Program-made: the position numbers and the translations under genes
Notes under the pieces: generated by a model
What the model was told of the DNA's origin: nothing
Database searches by the model: none
What the model saw: only the letters and a program-made list of their open reading frames with translations
From: Mugil cephalus
Lineage: Eukaryota > Chordata > Actinopteri > Mugiliformes > Mugilidae
Assembly (NCBI RefSeq): GCF_022458985.1
Contig: NC_061772.1
Span: 8,422,001-8,486,000 of the forward strand
Direction of reading: 5' to 3'
DNA length: 64,000 bases
In this document: positions 12,078-24,800 of the stretch, in pieces
Position numbering within the stretch: position 1 is the stretch's first letter
Layout of the letters: the number at the start of each line of letters is the position of its first letter

Positions 12078-15000
12078 TCAGTAGGTGCTGTCTGTAATGA
12101 AAGACTGGAACATGTGGAGGGCCGGACCTGGGGCCCACTGAGGGACCATGTGACCTGCACCCTGAAACAGATGAAAGCGGTATTTTTAAATGCAAAAACA
12201 ATATACATTTCAAACATTAAACAAGACAGCCATGCAAACACATGAATCCTTACCTTGACTGTCAGAAAAGTGATGTTTCCGAACTGCTGATAGAAACCTG
12301 CAATCTGGTCATCGTGAATCCAGCTTTGGTATTTGGTGGTTGGCTAGGAAGAAGGTTTCCAGTTCAGTTTAGCAGTTAAGCCTGTAGCAGTGGGAAAGGA
12401 ACCAAAGATGTGTAGAACAAAAACTACCTTCATGCCGAGATCTTCCACAAACCACTGGTCTCCCAGGAAGTTGCAGGCCATGTCGGTGTCTCCGTTGTAG
12501 ACTAGTGCCTGAAGGCCCAGAGACAGCAGCTTCAGATACACGTCCTTCATAGTCATGTAGAGGACCTTATACTGGCCTCCAACGACATCACTGCAACAAA
12601 GACACATCATCATCATTATCATCATGATAAACATGTCCCTGACCTCCACCTTCAGGGTAGTTAATATTTTTTTGTTAAAAGTAGTGAATAACTGATGACC
12701 AGTATATTTTGTGCACTGGCTCACACGTAACTTGTCCTTTGTCCACATGTGTTGGAGATATTGACCAACCATAAACCAATGTCTTTATTTTTCTCTAAAA
12801 AACAAAAAAAAAATCCACCTCATCATATTTTGTTCTTCAAGATGTTTTGTATTTCCTTTTATAACAAAAACTATTTTTAGTTCAACTCAATACACTGTAT
12901 CCCTGCTGTCTCAGAGCACAATTAAAAAGGAAAAAGAAAATCTGCAATACTTCAATTTATGTCTACATCTGCACATGGAGGAACAGTGCTTTCAATAGCT
13001 CAATAGAGGTTTGTTCTGTTTGTAAGTGAATATAATGTCCAGATGATTGTACAAAAATATCAAAAAGGTATTTGTCTTTGGTTCTCATGATGATTTATTT
13101 TGTAATACTGTAACGTCTTTAGAAAAACTAGATATAGGGAGGACATAATGTACCTGCAGATGTCCCAAGGCGGTAAAGTATCTGGAATGTGTAAAGCTTT
13201 TCTCACATCGCCTCTGTTCAGCCAGTTCGTCTGAGCTGTGCTGTTGATGCAGGGAGGGACTTCACGCAGAGAAGGCGTCGCTGTACCTGAAAACTAGTTT
13301 TCAGATTCTTAACGTTAACATCACAAGATAACAGGAAGTGTTTGAAACCGGGAGGGGAGGAGGGGGAGGGAGGACTTGTTTGCATAGAGGAAACAGTCAC
13401 CTTAGGAGTGTATGGGTGCTTCCTGTAGTTCCTAAACAGATGACTCATGGTCCTCTGATAGCCTCTTTGACCTTCACAATCCAAGTAGAGGGCATACTCA
13501 TTAAGTCCACTATCATATACAATACTAAAGGCCACGTTTACCTGAAACAAGAGAGGAAGTCAAATTTGAATCAGTCGCTCAAGAGGAAGCCCAGTCTGAA
13601 TACTGTGCCCTAGCGTAAACATACCATCGTCTTGCAGTCCTGGGTAGTGGGGTCATGGAAGTTACAGCTTCCATTGTTGCAGCAATTTTTGTTCAAATCG
13701 CGCCACAAACTGCACACAAAATATAGCAGCAACTTTGCATCACATACGTGCAACACATACCTTGGTGTGACGAGAAGCTTACTTCACTTAATGCAAAATA
13801 TACGTTGCATCATGCTACTAATGTATTTAACAACTCATACAAATTTGTTGTGTTTTTGCAATATTTCCAATGTCAACAAACTCAAATCATGTTGGGAGTG
13901 CAACAGCTGTTGATTCAGTAATGTTTTCATTTTGGAGGCTGTGGTTTGTAGTGCTGCTGATCTGTATTTGTGTTGTGCGGACACGTTTCACCATATTTTA
14001 CTCGGCCAGCTAGGCTAAATAAAAGAAACGCCGCTTAAAACACATTTAACAGCACCACAAACTTCACACTTCAAAATGATGCTGCAGTTGAATCAGCACC
14101 TTTCTTACACTCTTTTGCCTTAAACTGAACATTATAACTGTCATGAAGCTAAGGTTTAGTGCAGGACTACTCCTGCTCCTCCATGCTGCGATTCCTTGGT
14201 TTGGCATGTGCAACAAAATTGAACTTGGCATTGCATTTGTATAAAGTCCCTCATAGCAAACTGTCTCTGTAAAGAGCCACTTACTCTTCTCCAAAGAGGC
14301 CGTGGTAATAACCAAAGTAGATCAAAGACTGGTCATTGAGAGCAAAGCTGCTGAGTCCATTCCCCACTGCAAAGCCCTAAGAAGAAGTCAATGTCCACAA
14401 ATGCATGTTTTACATTTTAAAAATGGAACCAGGAAGTACGTAAGAGTAAGACTAAGAATGACACCACTTGTTTTGCATAAAGCAGCTCACCTTAAAATTC
14501 ATTTTGGGACTTCCTGTGGCAACGCGTAAGCTGAGCGTTGGAGCATAAATTCCACCGTAGCTCTCCCCAAAGATGAAGAACTCATTCTGAGTAAAGTTTG
14601 GGAATTTGGCAAAGAAACTCTGCAGGGCTTTGTGATTATCATCAGCGACCTAAGAGAACATTTGACACGGTTTCTTATCCAGTACGTTTTCCAGGTGTTA
14701 AATAATGATCCTGTTGCTTATTTAACAGAATGGGTTCACCTGGTCGTCATCAGTGGCGTATTTTTGGTCATCAGAGTAGGAATATCCCACTCCTGCGGGA
14801 GATTCAAGATACAGCACGTTGGCAATCTTGTTCCAACTGAATGGATTCTCATACAGTGTGGCTCCGTTATCATTTACCTGAAAAACAAAGACAACAATGC
14901 GTCTCCAGTCTGCTCAAGTCAGTACACATGTGTAGCTATGCGCACAGCGAGCGCGCTCACATGAAACGGTCCGTTCTCTGACAGAAATCCATCCAGGGAG

Positions 15001-15823
15001 CTGCAGCCGGGTCCTCCATTCAGCCAGAGCACCAGAGGGTCTTTCGCTGGGTTCCTCTGAGAAGTGACAAACCTGCAGGAGATCAGGACCAGGAATGAAT
15101 GAATCCTCCTTACAGACTGAACTACTGAAAGGTTACATAGCTCTGCAATCTGCTGCACGTTAATGTTAAAAATGAATATGGAGAAACGAATATTAGTTAT
15201 GTTAACAATTAACCATGTGCACAACACATAGACAAACAAGCATTCACAGTCACACTCACAACTAGTGACCAACAAGTCTTGTATTGCTTGTTTAATACAT
15301 GGTTTTTTGCTCATGTGTGAAGTTGTTCAGATGAACCACATTTTCATTCTTTCATTCTTGTTTCACTTCCTTGAATAAGAGCTGTCGGACTTCTGAAAAC
15401 GTGTCATTAGTGTGGCCCAGGTCAACACCAGACGACGCGGTGAATATTTGTCCATTTTACATACACTTGTTGTGCCATTAAGCTACAGTAATTTAATCTC
15501 AATTTTTTGTTCTCTATGGGAGCCACAGCCACCCATTGTTTTGTTGGACCGGCGCAACAACATTTTTTTTTTATTATTATTCAACAGAGAGACAAGGGAC
15601 CAAGTTAGACAGGAAAGTCAACCCCTACCAAGTCCGCAGCCGTTTCTTACCAGTAATGGAGAAACTTTCCGGGCCGAGCCTGGAGGTACCCTGACCACTG
15701 TCGATAGTTGGGTTTGAACATCATACCAGGCAGCTGGGTCACCTCATCGGGAGCGAACTGAGCCCGCAAACCGAGCTGAAACACGGCTAGCAAACAAAGC
15801 TGCAAGAAACAGTCCGCCATCAT
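12078..15823 (-). CDS. ctsa: Lysosomal serine carboxypeptidase, cathepsin A type
   Basis: Eleven exons in transcript order: 15823-15651, 15072-14961, 14877-14740, 14649-14491, 14376-14285, 13709-13625, 13541-13401, 13293-13154, 12590-12428, 12343-12254 and 12161-12078 (stop TGA), 458 residues. Cathepsin A trims C-terminal residues and shields beta-galactosidase and neuraminidase-1 in the lysosome. Seen: a hydrophobic signal peptide (about residues 1-22), [14 protein letters not shown] (oxyanion region), [22 protein letters not shown] with nucleophile Ser171, [11 protein letters not shown] with the catalytic Asp, and GAGHMVP with His435. The triad is therefore intact. The middle part (exons 6-8) differs strongly from human CTSA and lacks its LPLKRMW segment, so this may be a paralogue rather than the one-to-one orthologue. 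The exon-8 acceptor (CTAG at 13294-13297) was chosen only because it keeps the frame; a better-looking TTTTCAG seven bases further in (exon from 13286) would not. A second in-frame ATG follows the first directly. Confidence 0.88.
13930..14076. mobile_element. Short TIR element (MITE-like), copy 1, in ctsa intron 5
   Basis: About 147 bp bounded by imperfect inverted repeats of about 27 bp: the left end begins TTTTGGAGGCTGTGGTTTGT and the right end is the complement of TTTTGAAGTGTGAAGTTTGT. It has no coding capacity. A related, more diverged copy lies at 20337. The superfamily is not known to me. Confidence 0.55.
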
Positions 15824-15981
15824 CGCGGAGCCTCATTCACGTCGAACGAAATATTAATAAAAAAGGAAACCAAACATCTGTTATCGTCGGGTTGGGACAA
15901 AATAAAACTTTCCTTCAGGCTCCACCGCCGCCCGTGGACCTGACAAAACCACCACAACGTCATATGACTGCGGCGCTGGAC

Positions 15982-15989
15982 CACGTGAC
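15982..15989. promoter_or_regulatory. CLEAR-like E-box upstream of the ctsa gene
   Basis: CACGTGAC within CCACGTGACCAG, about 160 bp upstream of the ctsa ATG at 15823. CTSA is a well-known TFEB/CLEAR target in mammals, so position and sequence both fit. The identical 12-mer occurs near slc38a7 at 3700. Confidence 0.6.
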
Positions 15990-18239
15990 CAGAGCGTGAC
16001 TTTTATTTCTTAAAAAAAAAAAAAAACTACAGGAACCAAAATACAGTCAAGGAAACGGAAACTCCAGACAGAAAAATACAGTACGATGACAACAGCTGTC
16101 ACGTTATAATATAAATAAATGTCTGCAGCACGTTCCTCCTTGTACTAACCTACACTGGACAGTGTAACAGTGACTCCATCTTTCAAACCAGACATGGCAA
16201 AAATCAAATTACAAAACAAAACAGAAAAATAGCAATAAATCTGACTAACTAAACTAAATTAAAGTAAATAAAACTACCAATCACAGTAATAAACCATTTA
16301 AAAAGTTGATTTCTTATTTGATGGAATGCATAGCATTAGGCCGGAACAGGTGAATTTTAAGACTCTTTAACTTCATGTTTAGCACACACACACACGGCTC
16401 TCAAGTATCACACATTTGAGAGCCTTGTACATATCAGGTGTTGCCTGAAGTTCATATTACATTTCCTATTGTAATTGTTCTGTACACTCTAAATATGATT
16501 TTAATGCTGTGATTTTTATGTTTTTAAATGTGGGCGTATTCACAACATCTTGTGAATTTATTGCTTATATTTTATTTTTGATTGTTTCAGGTTGCCGTGT
16601 TCATGTTGGTTGGTTTGCTCTGAGCAGAGAACTTGCAGTTTATCAACTTTATGATGATGTGTCTCCTCATTACTTCCTTATTTTTCACTGAGGCTCACAA
16701 ACGTGAAGAAAAGGGCATGAAGGCAAATTGCTCGACAAACTTTACAACTTTCCATCAAGTGGGCAGGATAAACACAGAGTAACCTCTCTAACACACCCTC
16801 ATAATGAAGAGCAGACAGCATGAAAGGATGTACAGTTGTTCCCTGTAGAATACTTTATAGATAGAGTTAAACGTTTTCTTCTCCATTGCATGTCTTGCTA
16901 TGTGTCCTCTCAATGTTTCCATTAACCAATTCTTATGGTAATGGCTAATGAGTGCGAAAAATATATATAGCAAAACCACACACAAGGGACTCCTTCACAT
17001 ATTTGAGGGAGTGTTTAATTTTGTAACTGACATTAGAGCAGAGTTCAAATGGGTGCAATCACATTAGTCGGTGTGAGGACGAAATGTTGTGATATTACGA
17101 AAACCTGTCCTGTCTGCGTTCTGACATCCACAAAGAAGTGATGGGCACTTTTCAAAAGGCCGCAGAAAATGAGCTGCATGATCTAAATACTAGAACTAGA
17201 GACGTACCAACTGACCATGCAAACTACTCCTCACCATGTGGATAGCTGTGACGGCCTCAATCCACGCCAGCTACTCCACTGCTATGTCCACTGAGTGGAC
17301 ATCAGCTTCAGTAAATCTGCTCATCATTGCTGGTTAGATGGAAATGTTGCCAGCAGAACCAGGGCACTGTTCAACAACTTTGATGAGTCATGAGAAAAGG
17401 GATCTGCTCCTCATCCTGCTCACTGCAGACGGTTGGGGGGCTGCTGCAACATGTTTGGGTGTGTATGAAACATGCGTCTAGTTCTCCAACCAGGATGGTG
17501 TTAGCTTCTAAATTGCCAAACAGCTGTTTATTAAATAATAGTCTTTTTTTTTTTTTTTTTTTTTTTTTTTTGTTTGGTTTAGCTTGTGAAGCAAGCAAGA
17601 GCAAGAGGTTGGAGGAGGATATGGTTCATGGATACCTGGAAATAAACATACTGTATATTTTGAGGATTTAGACTTATTTTAGAAAACATAAGATATATAA
17701 GAGTTTACCGTGTTACTTAATTTAAATCATCAGATTTTCTTCGGTTGTATCAGCGTTCTGATGACAGGGATCTGAGACTTGTTCAAATAAAACAATTTTC
17801 AGCCATGGTTCACCATATTGATTGACAAATATATTAATGAAATACTAAATGTTTATAATGTAATGTTATATAATAACATGAAGTGGAACATGGCATTATT
17901 TTCCATATAGCATTTGTTTAATTACTGCTGCTTTCTTGTGTGATATCTTGCATCAGATCCATAGAAGAAGAAGCTCTGCCGTGAATCCACTCCCTTGTGG
18001 ACTGCATATTAGTGCTTTCTTGGAGTGCGAGCATGAGCACATGGCCGCCTACAAACATCAGATCCTGCCAGTAGGGGGAGATCTCAACCAGTGTATTCAA
18101 GGAACGAGACCAGCATTTCCTGCTTTTCAGAGGGCATGGGATTCTTCTCCACTAAGTATCACAGATAAACTGTATCTGGTTGCTATGTATGTGCTTTAAC
18201 CATACCCACACACCATAGCATGGATATATATTCTATGTG
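15990..18239. other. Intergenic region between divergent ctsa and dbndd1
   Basis: AT-rich sequence with a short CA run near 16385, a T28 tract at 17544-17571 and scattered short ORFs (for example 17936-18199) that show no family motif. No gene is recognised. Confidence 0.5.
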
Positions 18240-18823
18240 CATGAATGTGGTATAAGCTCACACACACACCCACACCCACACACACAATTTCCCCCTCCAA
18301 TGGTCCATAATAACCCTCCCTGACACCCCACTCTCCCTCAGTCTGGGCAGGCTGCCAGCTCAGCCCTCCCTCCCTTTCTCTCTTTCCCTTTCTCCCTCGT
18401 TTGCTCTGGATCCCTCTCTTTCTCTCTCTGTGTGTTCCGTACATACCAAGCCAAGCCTCACAGTGCTGCGCTTACTAAACCAAGTGGCTTAAAAATTTGC
18501 TGCGATGCCGTTGTTCCCAGACCTCTCTGTCTGTGCTGGACTCGCTCTGTGAGGCAGTGCAGTGCACAGATCAGAGCTCTGATCGCAGAGCAGGTGGACA
18601 GTGTGAGAGGAGAGACCAAAATCACCTGTTTGGGAAATCTGGAACAACAGCGGAGCAAAAAGAAGGAGGAACAGAGTCACTGTCCGCCCACCCCCCACCA
18701 CTCTCGTATGCACTCACACATACACACACACTCCCCTTGCCTCTCCCATCTTTCCTCCCTATTTGTCTCCTCCGCTCTCCGATGCTGGTGTGGTGAACAG
18801 CAGGACTCTCTTGGCTGAGCTGC
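18240..18823 (+). promoter_or_regulatory. dbndd1 promoter / 5' leader, CA- and CT-rich
   Basis: Low-complexity CACACACA runs (about 18258-18286), CT-rich tracts (18366-18430) and a second CA run near 18710 come before the dbndd1 ATG. No TATA box is apparent. Overlapping short ORFs on both strands here look like by-products of the low complexity. Confidence 0.35.
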
Positions 18824-21800
18824 ATGGAGGCACAGGGAGGGGCAGGGAGCCCAGGTAAGAGCCATTTTCTTTCTTTTTTCAGTGCCACAGCTTTAGACAT
18901 GACTGTTGCAAAGTGTCTTTTTCTATTTTAAGTGACTTGTGCGAATTGTCTGCTTGCTGTAGTCATGCATCATGATGTTTGCAGTTGAAGACTTGCTGGA
19001 TGGCTGGACCGTAATTGCTCCAAATGATGTTTTGTCTTATGAGTGGCTAACTGTGGTGTAGGCAAGGGTTAATTACTGATATGTAATATTTAAGTAATGC
19101 AGTACTCCATCTATACTCTGTGTAAGGTGGGACCCAGTGTCAGGGGGTTCATTTCTACATTTAACCTTCATGTTTAGCCCATTAAATCACTCTGAAGGGC
19201 TTTTTTTATATCTACACGTTACAGGTCAACCTTGGAAAAACTGGACTGATCGAACACAATTTGTGGAACAGCACTGGATGCATATGTCCTTTGTGTAAAG
19301 ACCATAGTAGCTGTGCTGTGTGGTAGCACAGAACAATGCTTCCAAGCCACTGTATTATTCAAAGGGATGGTGTTCCACTGATGTTATTTACATGCACATC
19401 CGACTCTTAAATAGAAAGCCCATGTAGGACAGACTATTTCATTAGCTTTGATGAATTGTACTCATAATATAAAAAGTGGGGCAAAGCCGTGGTGTTGGAG
19501 TTGTCTTTACATTAGCTGCCTCTGAACATTCAACCACTATTACTCTACAGTACCTTGGGGCAAAACAATGTTTCTATAAGCCATTATAAGTCGCAATATC
19601 AGCAGATACTCACAGCAATGGTATTTCGTTTTTCAAATGGGAGATAACTGCTCTGGCTTTGTTCTACTCCTAAAATTACGTGCAAACTGTGACCTTTGGA
19701 TATTTGTGTTATTTGTGTATTTGTGTACTGTGATTAACCTGCAGTTCTGAATAAGGAAAAGTGTCAGGAGAGACCAGTTTCAGTGTTAACTATACAATTA
19801 GATGAAAACGTAATGAAGCATAGAGAAGAACTGTGTTCTTAACTCATCAAAACAAACTGTCAGAAATGGTCTTAAGAAGGTATGCTAATTTTTCCTGCTT
19901 GCAAACGACAATTGATTTATTAAGCTGAGACACTGAATTTGATTCAACTTTTGGCAGTCCTTGAGCACATCGTTCTCATCCTCCCTCCCCCTGGTTCTGT
20001 CTCCACATCTCACTCCATCTGCCTGTCTGCTAACTGATCCACAGATTGTCACAGCTGACAGCTCCAGACTGGGGCGGCCACACACTGAAACGGGCACATG
20101 TGTGATAGCCGGCTGTAACTTACAATAGTTTCACCTGTGGTTGGCCTGGCTATGATCAGAGTCATCTGTGTAAAACATGTTTTAGCTGTATATGCAGATG
20201 TTAATATGTTAAACATCTGTGTCTTGAAAACATTTTCTTATTTTCTCGGCTGTCACTGATGAACCCTGTGACTGGATGGTGGTGGTATTTAGTGTTTGTT
20301 TACACAGAGAGAGCTGTTGAAGAAACTGTGGTTTCATTTTGGAGGCTGTGGTTTATGGTACTGTTGAATTAAATTGCATGGTACTGGCACGTTTCTATTA
20401 TTTTGACCACCCCATTTTAGTCAGTGGGCTAGTCTAAATCATTTTAACTGCACCACAAACAACATCCTCGAACATAATCACAGTTGGATCAACACGCATG
20501 ACGACGGGCTTTAGTGAAGGACTGTTATGCTAGAATGCATTTGTTTTCACTAGTGTGGCTAATGGATGGATGGATGGATGGATGGATGGATGGATGGAGG
20601 CAGTGAGTATTTGCTGAGGATAGTGAGGGAAATGGAAACCAAAGCTGCTGGTCTAAATATTGAACCAACATTTCATTATAACAGCGGAGGTAAAGCCATC
20701 AGTTTGTGTGCTCCTCACTGGGGAAATAAATCAATACCCAGCAATGAACACTGTGCTTCTGAGTGTGCAACGAGAATCCATCATGTCCTGCTTTCGCCTC
20801 AGCTGTAACACACATTTCAACACATTTTTCATTTGAAATAAGAGATTCAACTGTCTAGGAACATAGTGCAAGTAGAACTGGTACCAGCCATCTGCTCATG
20901 CCCACTGGGAGGCTGATTGATACTCCCACACTCTATTGCATCAACTCTGCATGTTATCATGAAATAAGTCTACTAAATTTCTAAATGTTGCACAGGCACA
21001 TGCCACTCTTCTCTTGCCTTCTTGTATTTTTTCTGAGCAATTAGCTCTGGTGGCCCTCTAACCCTCTAAAAGGAAGCATGTGTAGCTAATGGATTTTATT
21101 AAACAGTTTTATCTTTCATCCAACATCCTCTTTTCATTCCCAGTGAGTGTAGCACACCTCTCTACATCTGTCTTTTCCTCCACTCAGCCTTCACATTGAC
21201 CACACTGTGTTTTCAGATGTCTCAGGTGCACATTTAACCTTGATCAGGTTAAAACGATGTATGCACAATCCCAAATGTGAAGGGATGCTATTTTAAGTAC
21301 CTTCTATTTTCAGATTTTGTTAATAGTTTGTGTGAACGAAGGCAGAAAAGCATATTACAGAACAATAAGACAAGCAACTGAGAGGCTTAAGGAGTGAGCA
21401 GCAAGTTATTTCAGCACTGGTTATCTCAAGCCTTTTCCCTCTCATTTATAATAAAGAAGATTCTTTATCGATCCCCCGCGAGGAATTTCTTCCTCTGCGT
21501 TTAACTATCCATTTGTTCACACAGTAACACTTGGAGCATTGACTTTCTACCTGTGCTGCTCCTGGGGAGCAGTTTGGAGGTTGAAGCTTGTTCAAGGCAC
21601 CTCAGCTATGGACAGCCTGGTGATATAATGGTCCAAAAGCTGCTCCTGATGCTAATGTAGAGCAATGATCCTTTAATCACCATCTACGCCTTTTATTCTC
21701 TTTGCTCACTTTCTGTTTCTGGTCTTTGTGTAATAACAGAGCCCAATAAAGACATTCAGAAACTGCTGAAGCCGTCCAGCTCAGGTGACCTGTCCAAGGA

Positions 21801-24800
21801 GCTGTTCCAGCATCCGTCAGGGGAGGAGGAGGGCACCCTGTCAGGGCACACTGCTAGCCTGCTGCACATCACTGAGAGGAGACGTAAGTAGAGGGGAAAG
21901 GGTGAAGGGAGGGCAACATTACGAATGTGTAACAGTGATGAATATTCATTGGCAGTAGAGAGGTGTTAGAGGCTCATTATGGCTGGGAAGTGCCTTGAGC
22001 AAAATACCTAATCAATATGAAGGAGATAAGGTAGGAGGGAAGGATATCCTGATCTGTTAAAAAGAGTCTTATCACTGACAATCAATTCTGGATCGATTTG
22101 TTTAATCTGGTAACAGATAATGAATCTCATACCCCAGGTCTCTGGAGCACGTAATTATTAGTTAAACACATGCATATAATTTCACACATATACATTTATA
22201 TATACTTTTATTTATTTTTTTTTAAAAAAGTTGAGGTTTGTGATCTGAGGTCTTGAAACCCACCGAAAGATTTGAGTTATTTGAGTCGCACATTCTGAAA
22301 GATCGCCGCACCGCAGCTTCGACTGAAAGGACTCATTGTACATCAGTCCCATAGAGAGGCTTCCCTGTACGTGCCAGACTCTGAGGCCAAAGAAACCCAG
22401 AGACAGATACAGGGGCTACATGGGTGACAAGGCAGCCTTTATCTTCTTCACTAACTAAACACTTTAGCAGAGAGACAGCTCGTCCACAGGCTCAGAGTAT
22501 GTGTCTCTGTGATTTAATGTAACCCATAAAGCTAATGCTATGTGACAAACAGAGAAGTAGAGGAAAGACCAACTGACACAAACATCACATTTGGTTTGAA
22601 GATGTACAAAATGGTGTTAATCCTATCTCCCCCCAAAAAGATGATTATGACTGTCATTAGCGTCATTAAGATTTTGCACACACAGCCACAGAATTACACT
22701 GCAGTTTCACCCAGAATGACATGTAAACTCCTAGTGCTGCTTTTGTTTTATTTATTTATTTGTTTATTTTAGCAAAAAGAGGACCACAGTTGCTCCTGAG
22801 TCATCTGCAGCATTTATTTTTAGGCCCAGAGCAAACAGCCTAATGTCCCAGAAAAGATCAAAATGTTGTTTGGTTTGCAAGAAATAAGTCACAGAAAACA
22901 GCAAAATGTAGTACAGGTAGACACACAGATAAATACACAGCTTAATCCGGTGGCTGCTCATACTTTCAGACTGACTCAGACTGACTCTAATAGAATCTGT
23001 GCAGAGTTACAGGGGAAAACACGGGAGTCAAAGTTTGGGCGGAGCTTATTCTACTTGTTACTTCTTGATTTGAAAAAAATAACTGGGCCATATTACTGTT
23101 TATGAACAACTGTGTTACGTGGTTTTCACTGCATCCTCAGTCATTAGGAGGAGAAAAACACTTACCACAGAATGTGAAGTGTAGACAAACTGCATGTTTA
23201 ATATATTCCTCAATGGCTCAGTTTCAGTCTATCAGACTGGAGTCTTTATTACAGTGTCAGGCTGCCTGATGACCTCAGAGCATTGATAGGCCAGAGAGGG
23301 AGGGGGCTGATACAGACACAACACGGCACATCACCTTATTTCTTCACCCAAACCCTCACCATCCTCCCTATTTGTTGTTCCCTCCTCTGAGGAATTTCAT
23401 TTCACACACACTGACCACTTTCCAAAAAAATAAAAACATGTTTCAAGGAGAGAATTGAATCACAACACGAGAATATGATTTCACCAGCCTGTATGCTTGC
23501 TTAAAGAGGAGGCATTCGTCTTTTACATTTGCTCTGGGCACAAATTTACCAGTTTTTTTCATCTCAGCATGAATCCTCCACTGTCAGTCTTTCCCACTGG
23601 CATCTCACAGCTTCGCTGATTGGCTTCTGAGATGGAGGCAGTTGTTTCAGTGTCTGCCATGAGTTCGAAAATGCACTGATCAATTATTCAAGGAAAAAGG
23701 GTGTGGAAGAGGAAAAAAGAGACAGGGGAGAGGTGGCTAGAAACAAGCGCAGCAGAATTGGAATAACATTTTAATCAATTGAAAGAAACAGCAGAAAATG
23801 TAACGAGTGCTTCATTTAAGAGGATTCGTTTTTTTCTTGTCTATCTATTACCCTTTTTGTTTTGCATGAAGCTTCTTACCTAGTCTCAGCTCTGCCTCTT
23901 CTCCCGTGATCATCCTTCTCCGTCTTTTTTGTTCATCTACTCCCACACATTTTTTTATACGTTTATATGCCTCTAGATAGTAGTAAGCAAGACAAAAGGA
24001 AAAACAAATGTTCCCAACAATGCTAGAGCAAGAAAGCAAGGAATGTGATAAAAATGTGTTATTTAGGAAAAAAATGGTTCCACGATATTTTTCTCTTTTT
24101 CTCTGTTTGTCCAGTTGAAATATTAAAAAAAAAAAAAAAAACTACTATCAAAAAGAAATGTGATCAAAGCTTTGGAAGTGAAATGCATGACTGCAGGCTG
24201 CAGAGTGCTGTTTTTTTTTTTTATTTAATAAAAAGAAAGGACACGGTGACTGAAGCAGGATGAAAAACAAAAGTGAATTCAATAAAATTTACAGAGAACA
24301 AAAGGTGCTGCTGTATTTAAGCAGGCTACGTTCAAGAACGTTACGTTTATGATGGATTAAATCCATCACAATGGCAACAGTTGTTGCAAAAAGCAACTGA
24401 AAAAGTCCAAAAAAAAAGCCCCAAGGAGAAGTCAAAAGCCATGGAAACATGCAGGCAAACAGGTGCACAAACATGAAGGGGGCAGAATTAATGAGGGTGG
24501 AGGAAACAATCCCAATGAGGGTGAAACACAGGACACTAAACCAACTGAGAGACACAGTGTGAGGGATCCTGTCATAGTAAAACAGACTCAAATCTGATCT
24601 GATATCAGGTTTGGTGTACATAGAAAGCCTCTATGGAAGGTTCTTGTTCATTCATTCTTGTTATTTAACATCCTATTCCTAAAAATATACATATGTTTTT
24701 TGCCGTTGACAGTATTTACTGATATATTCATCCATACATCCACTTCTAATACCACTCAGTCCTGATTCATGGAATGATTAAAAATGAGATCAAAAAGAGA

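Noticed and set aside
24289-24621. Minus-strand 110-codon hydrophobic ORF in dbndd1 intron 2
   Set aside because: It looks like a membrane protein by composition only. No family motif, no splice context, and AT-rich sequence easily gives hydrophobic codons.
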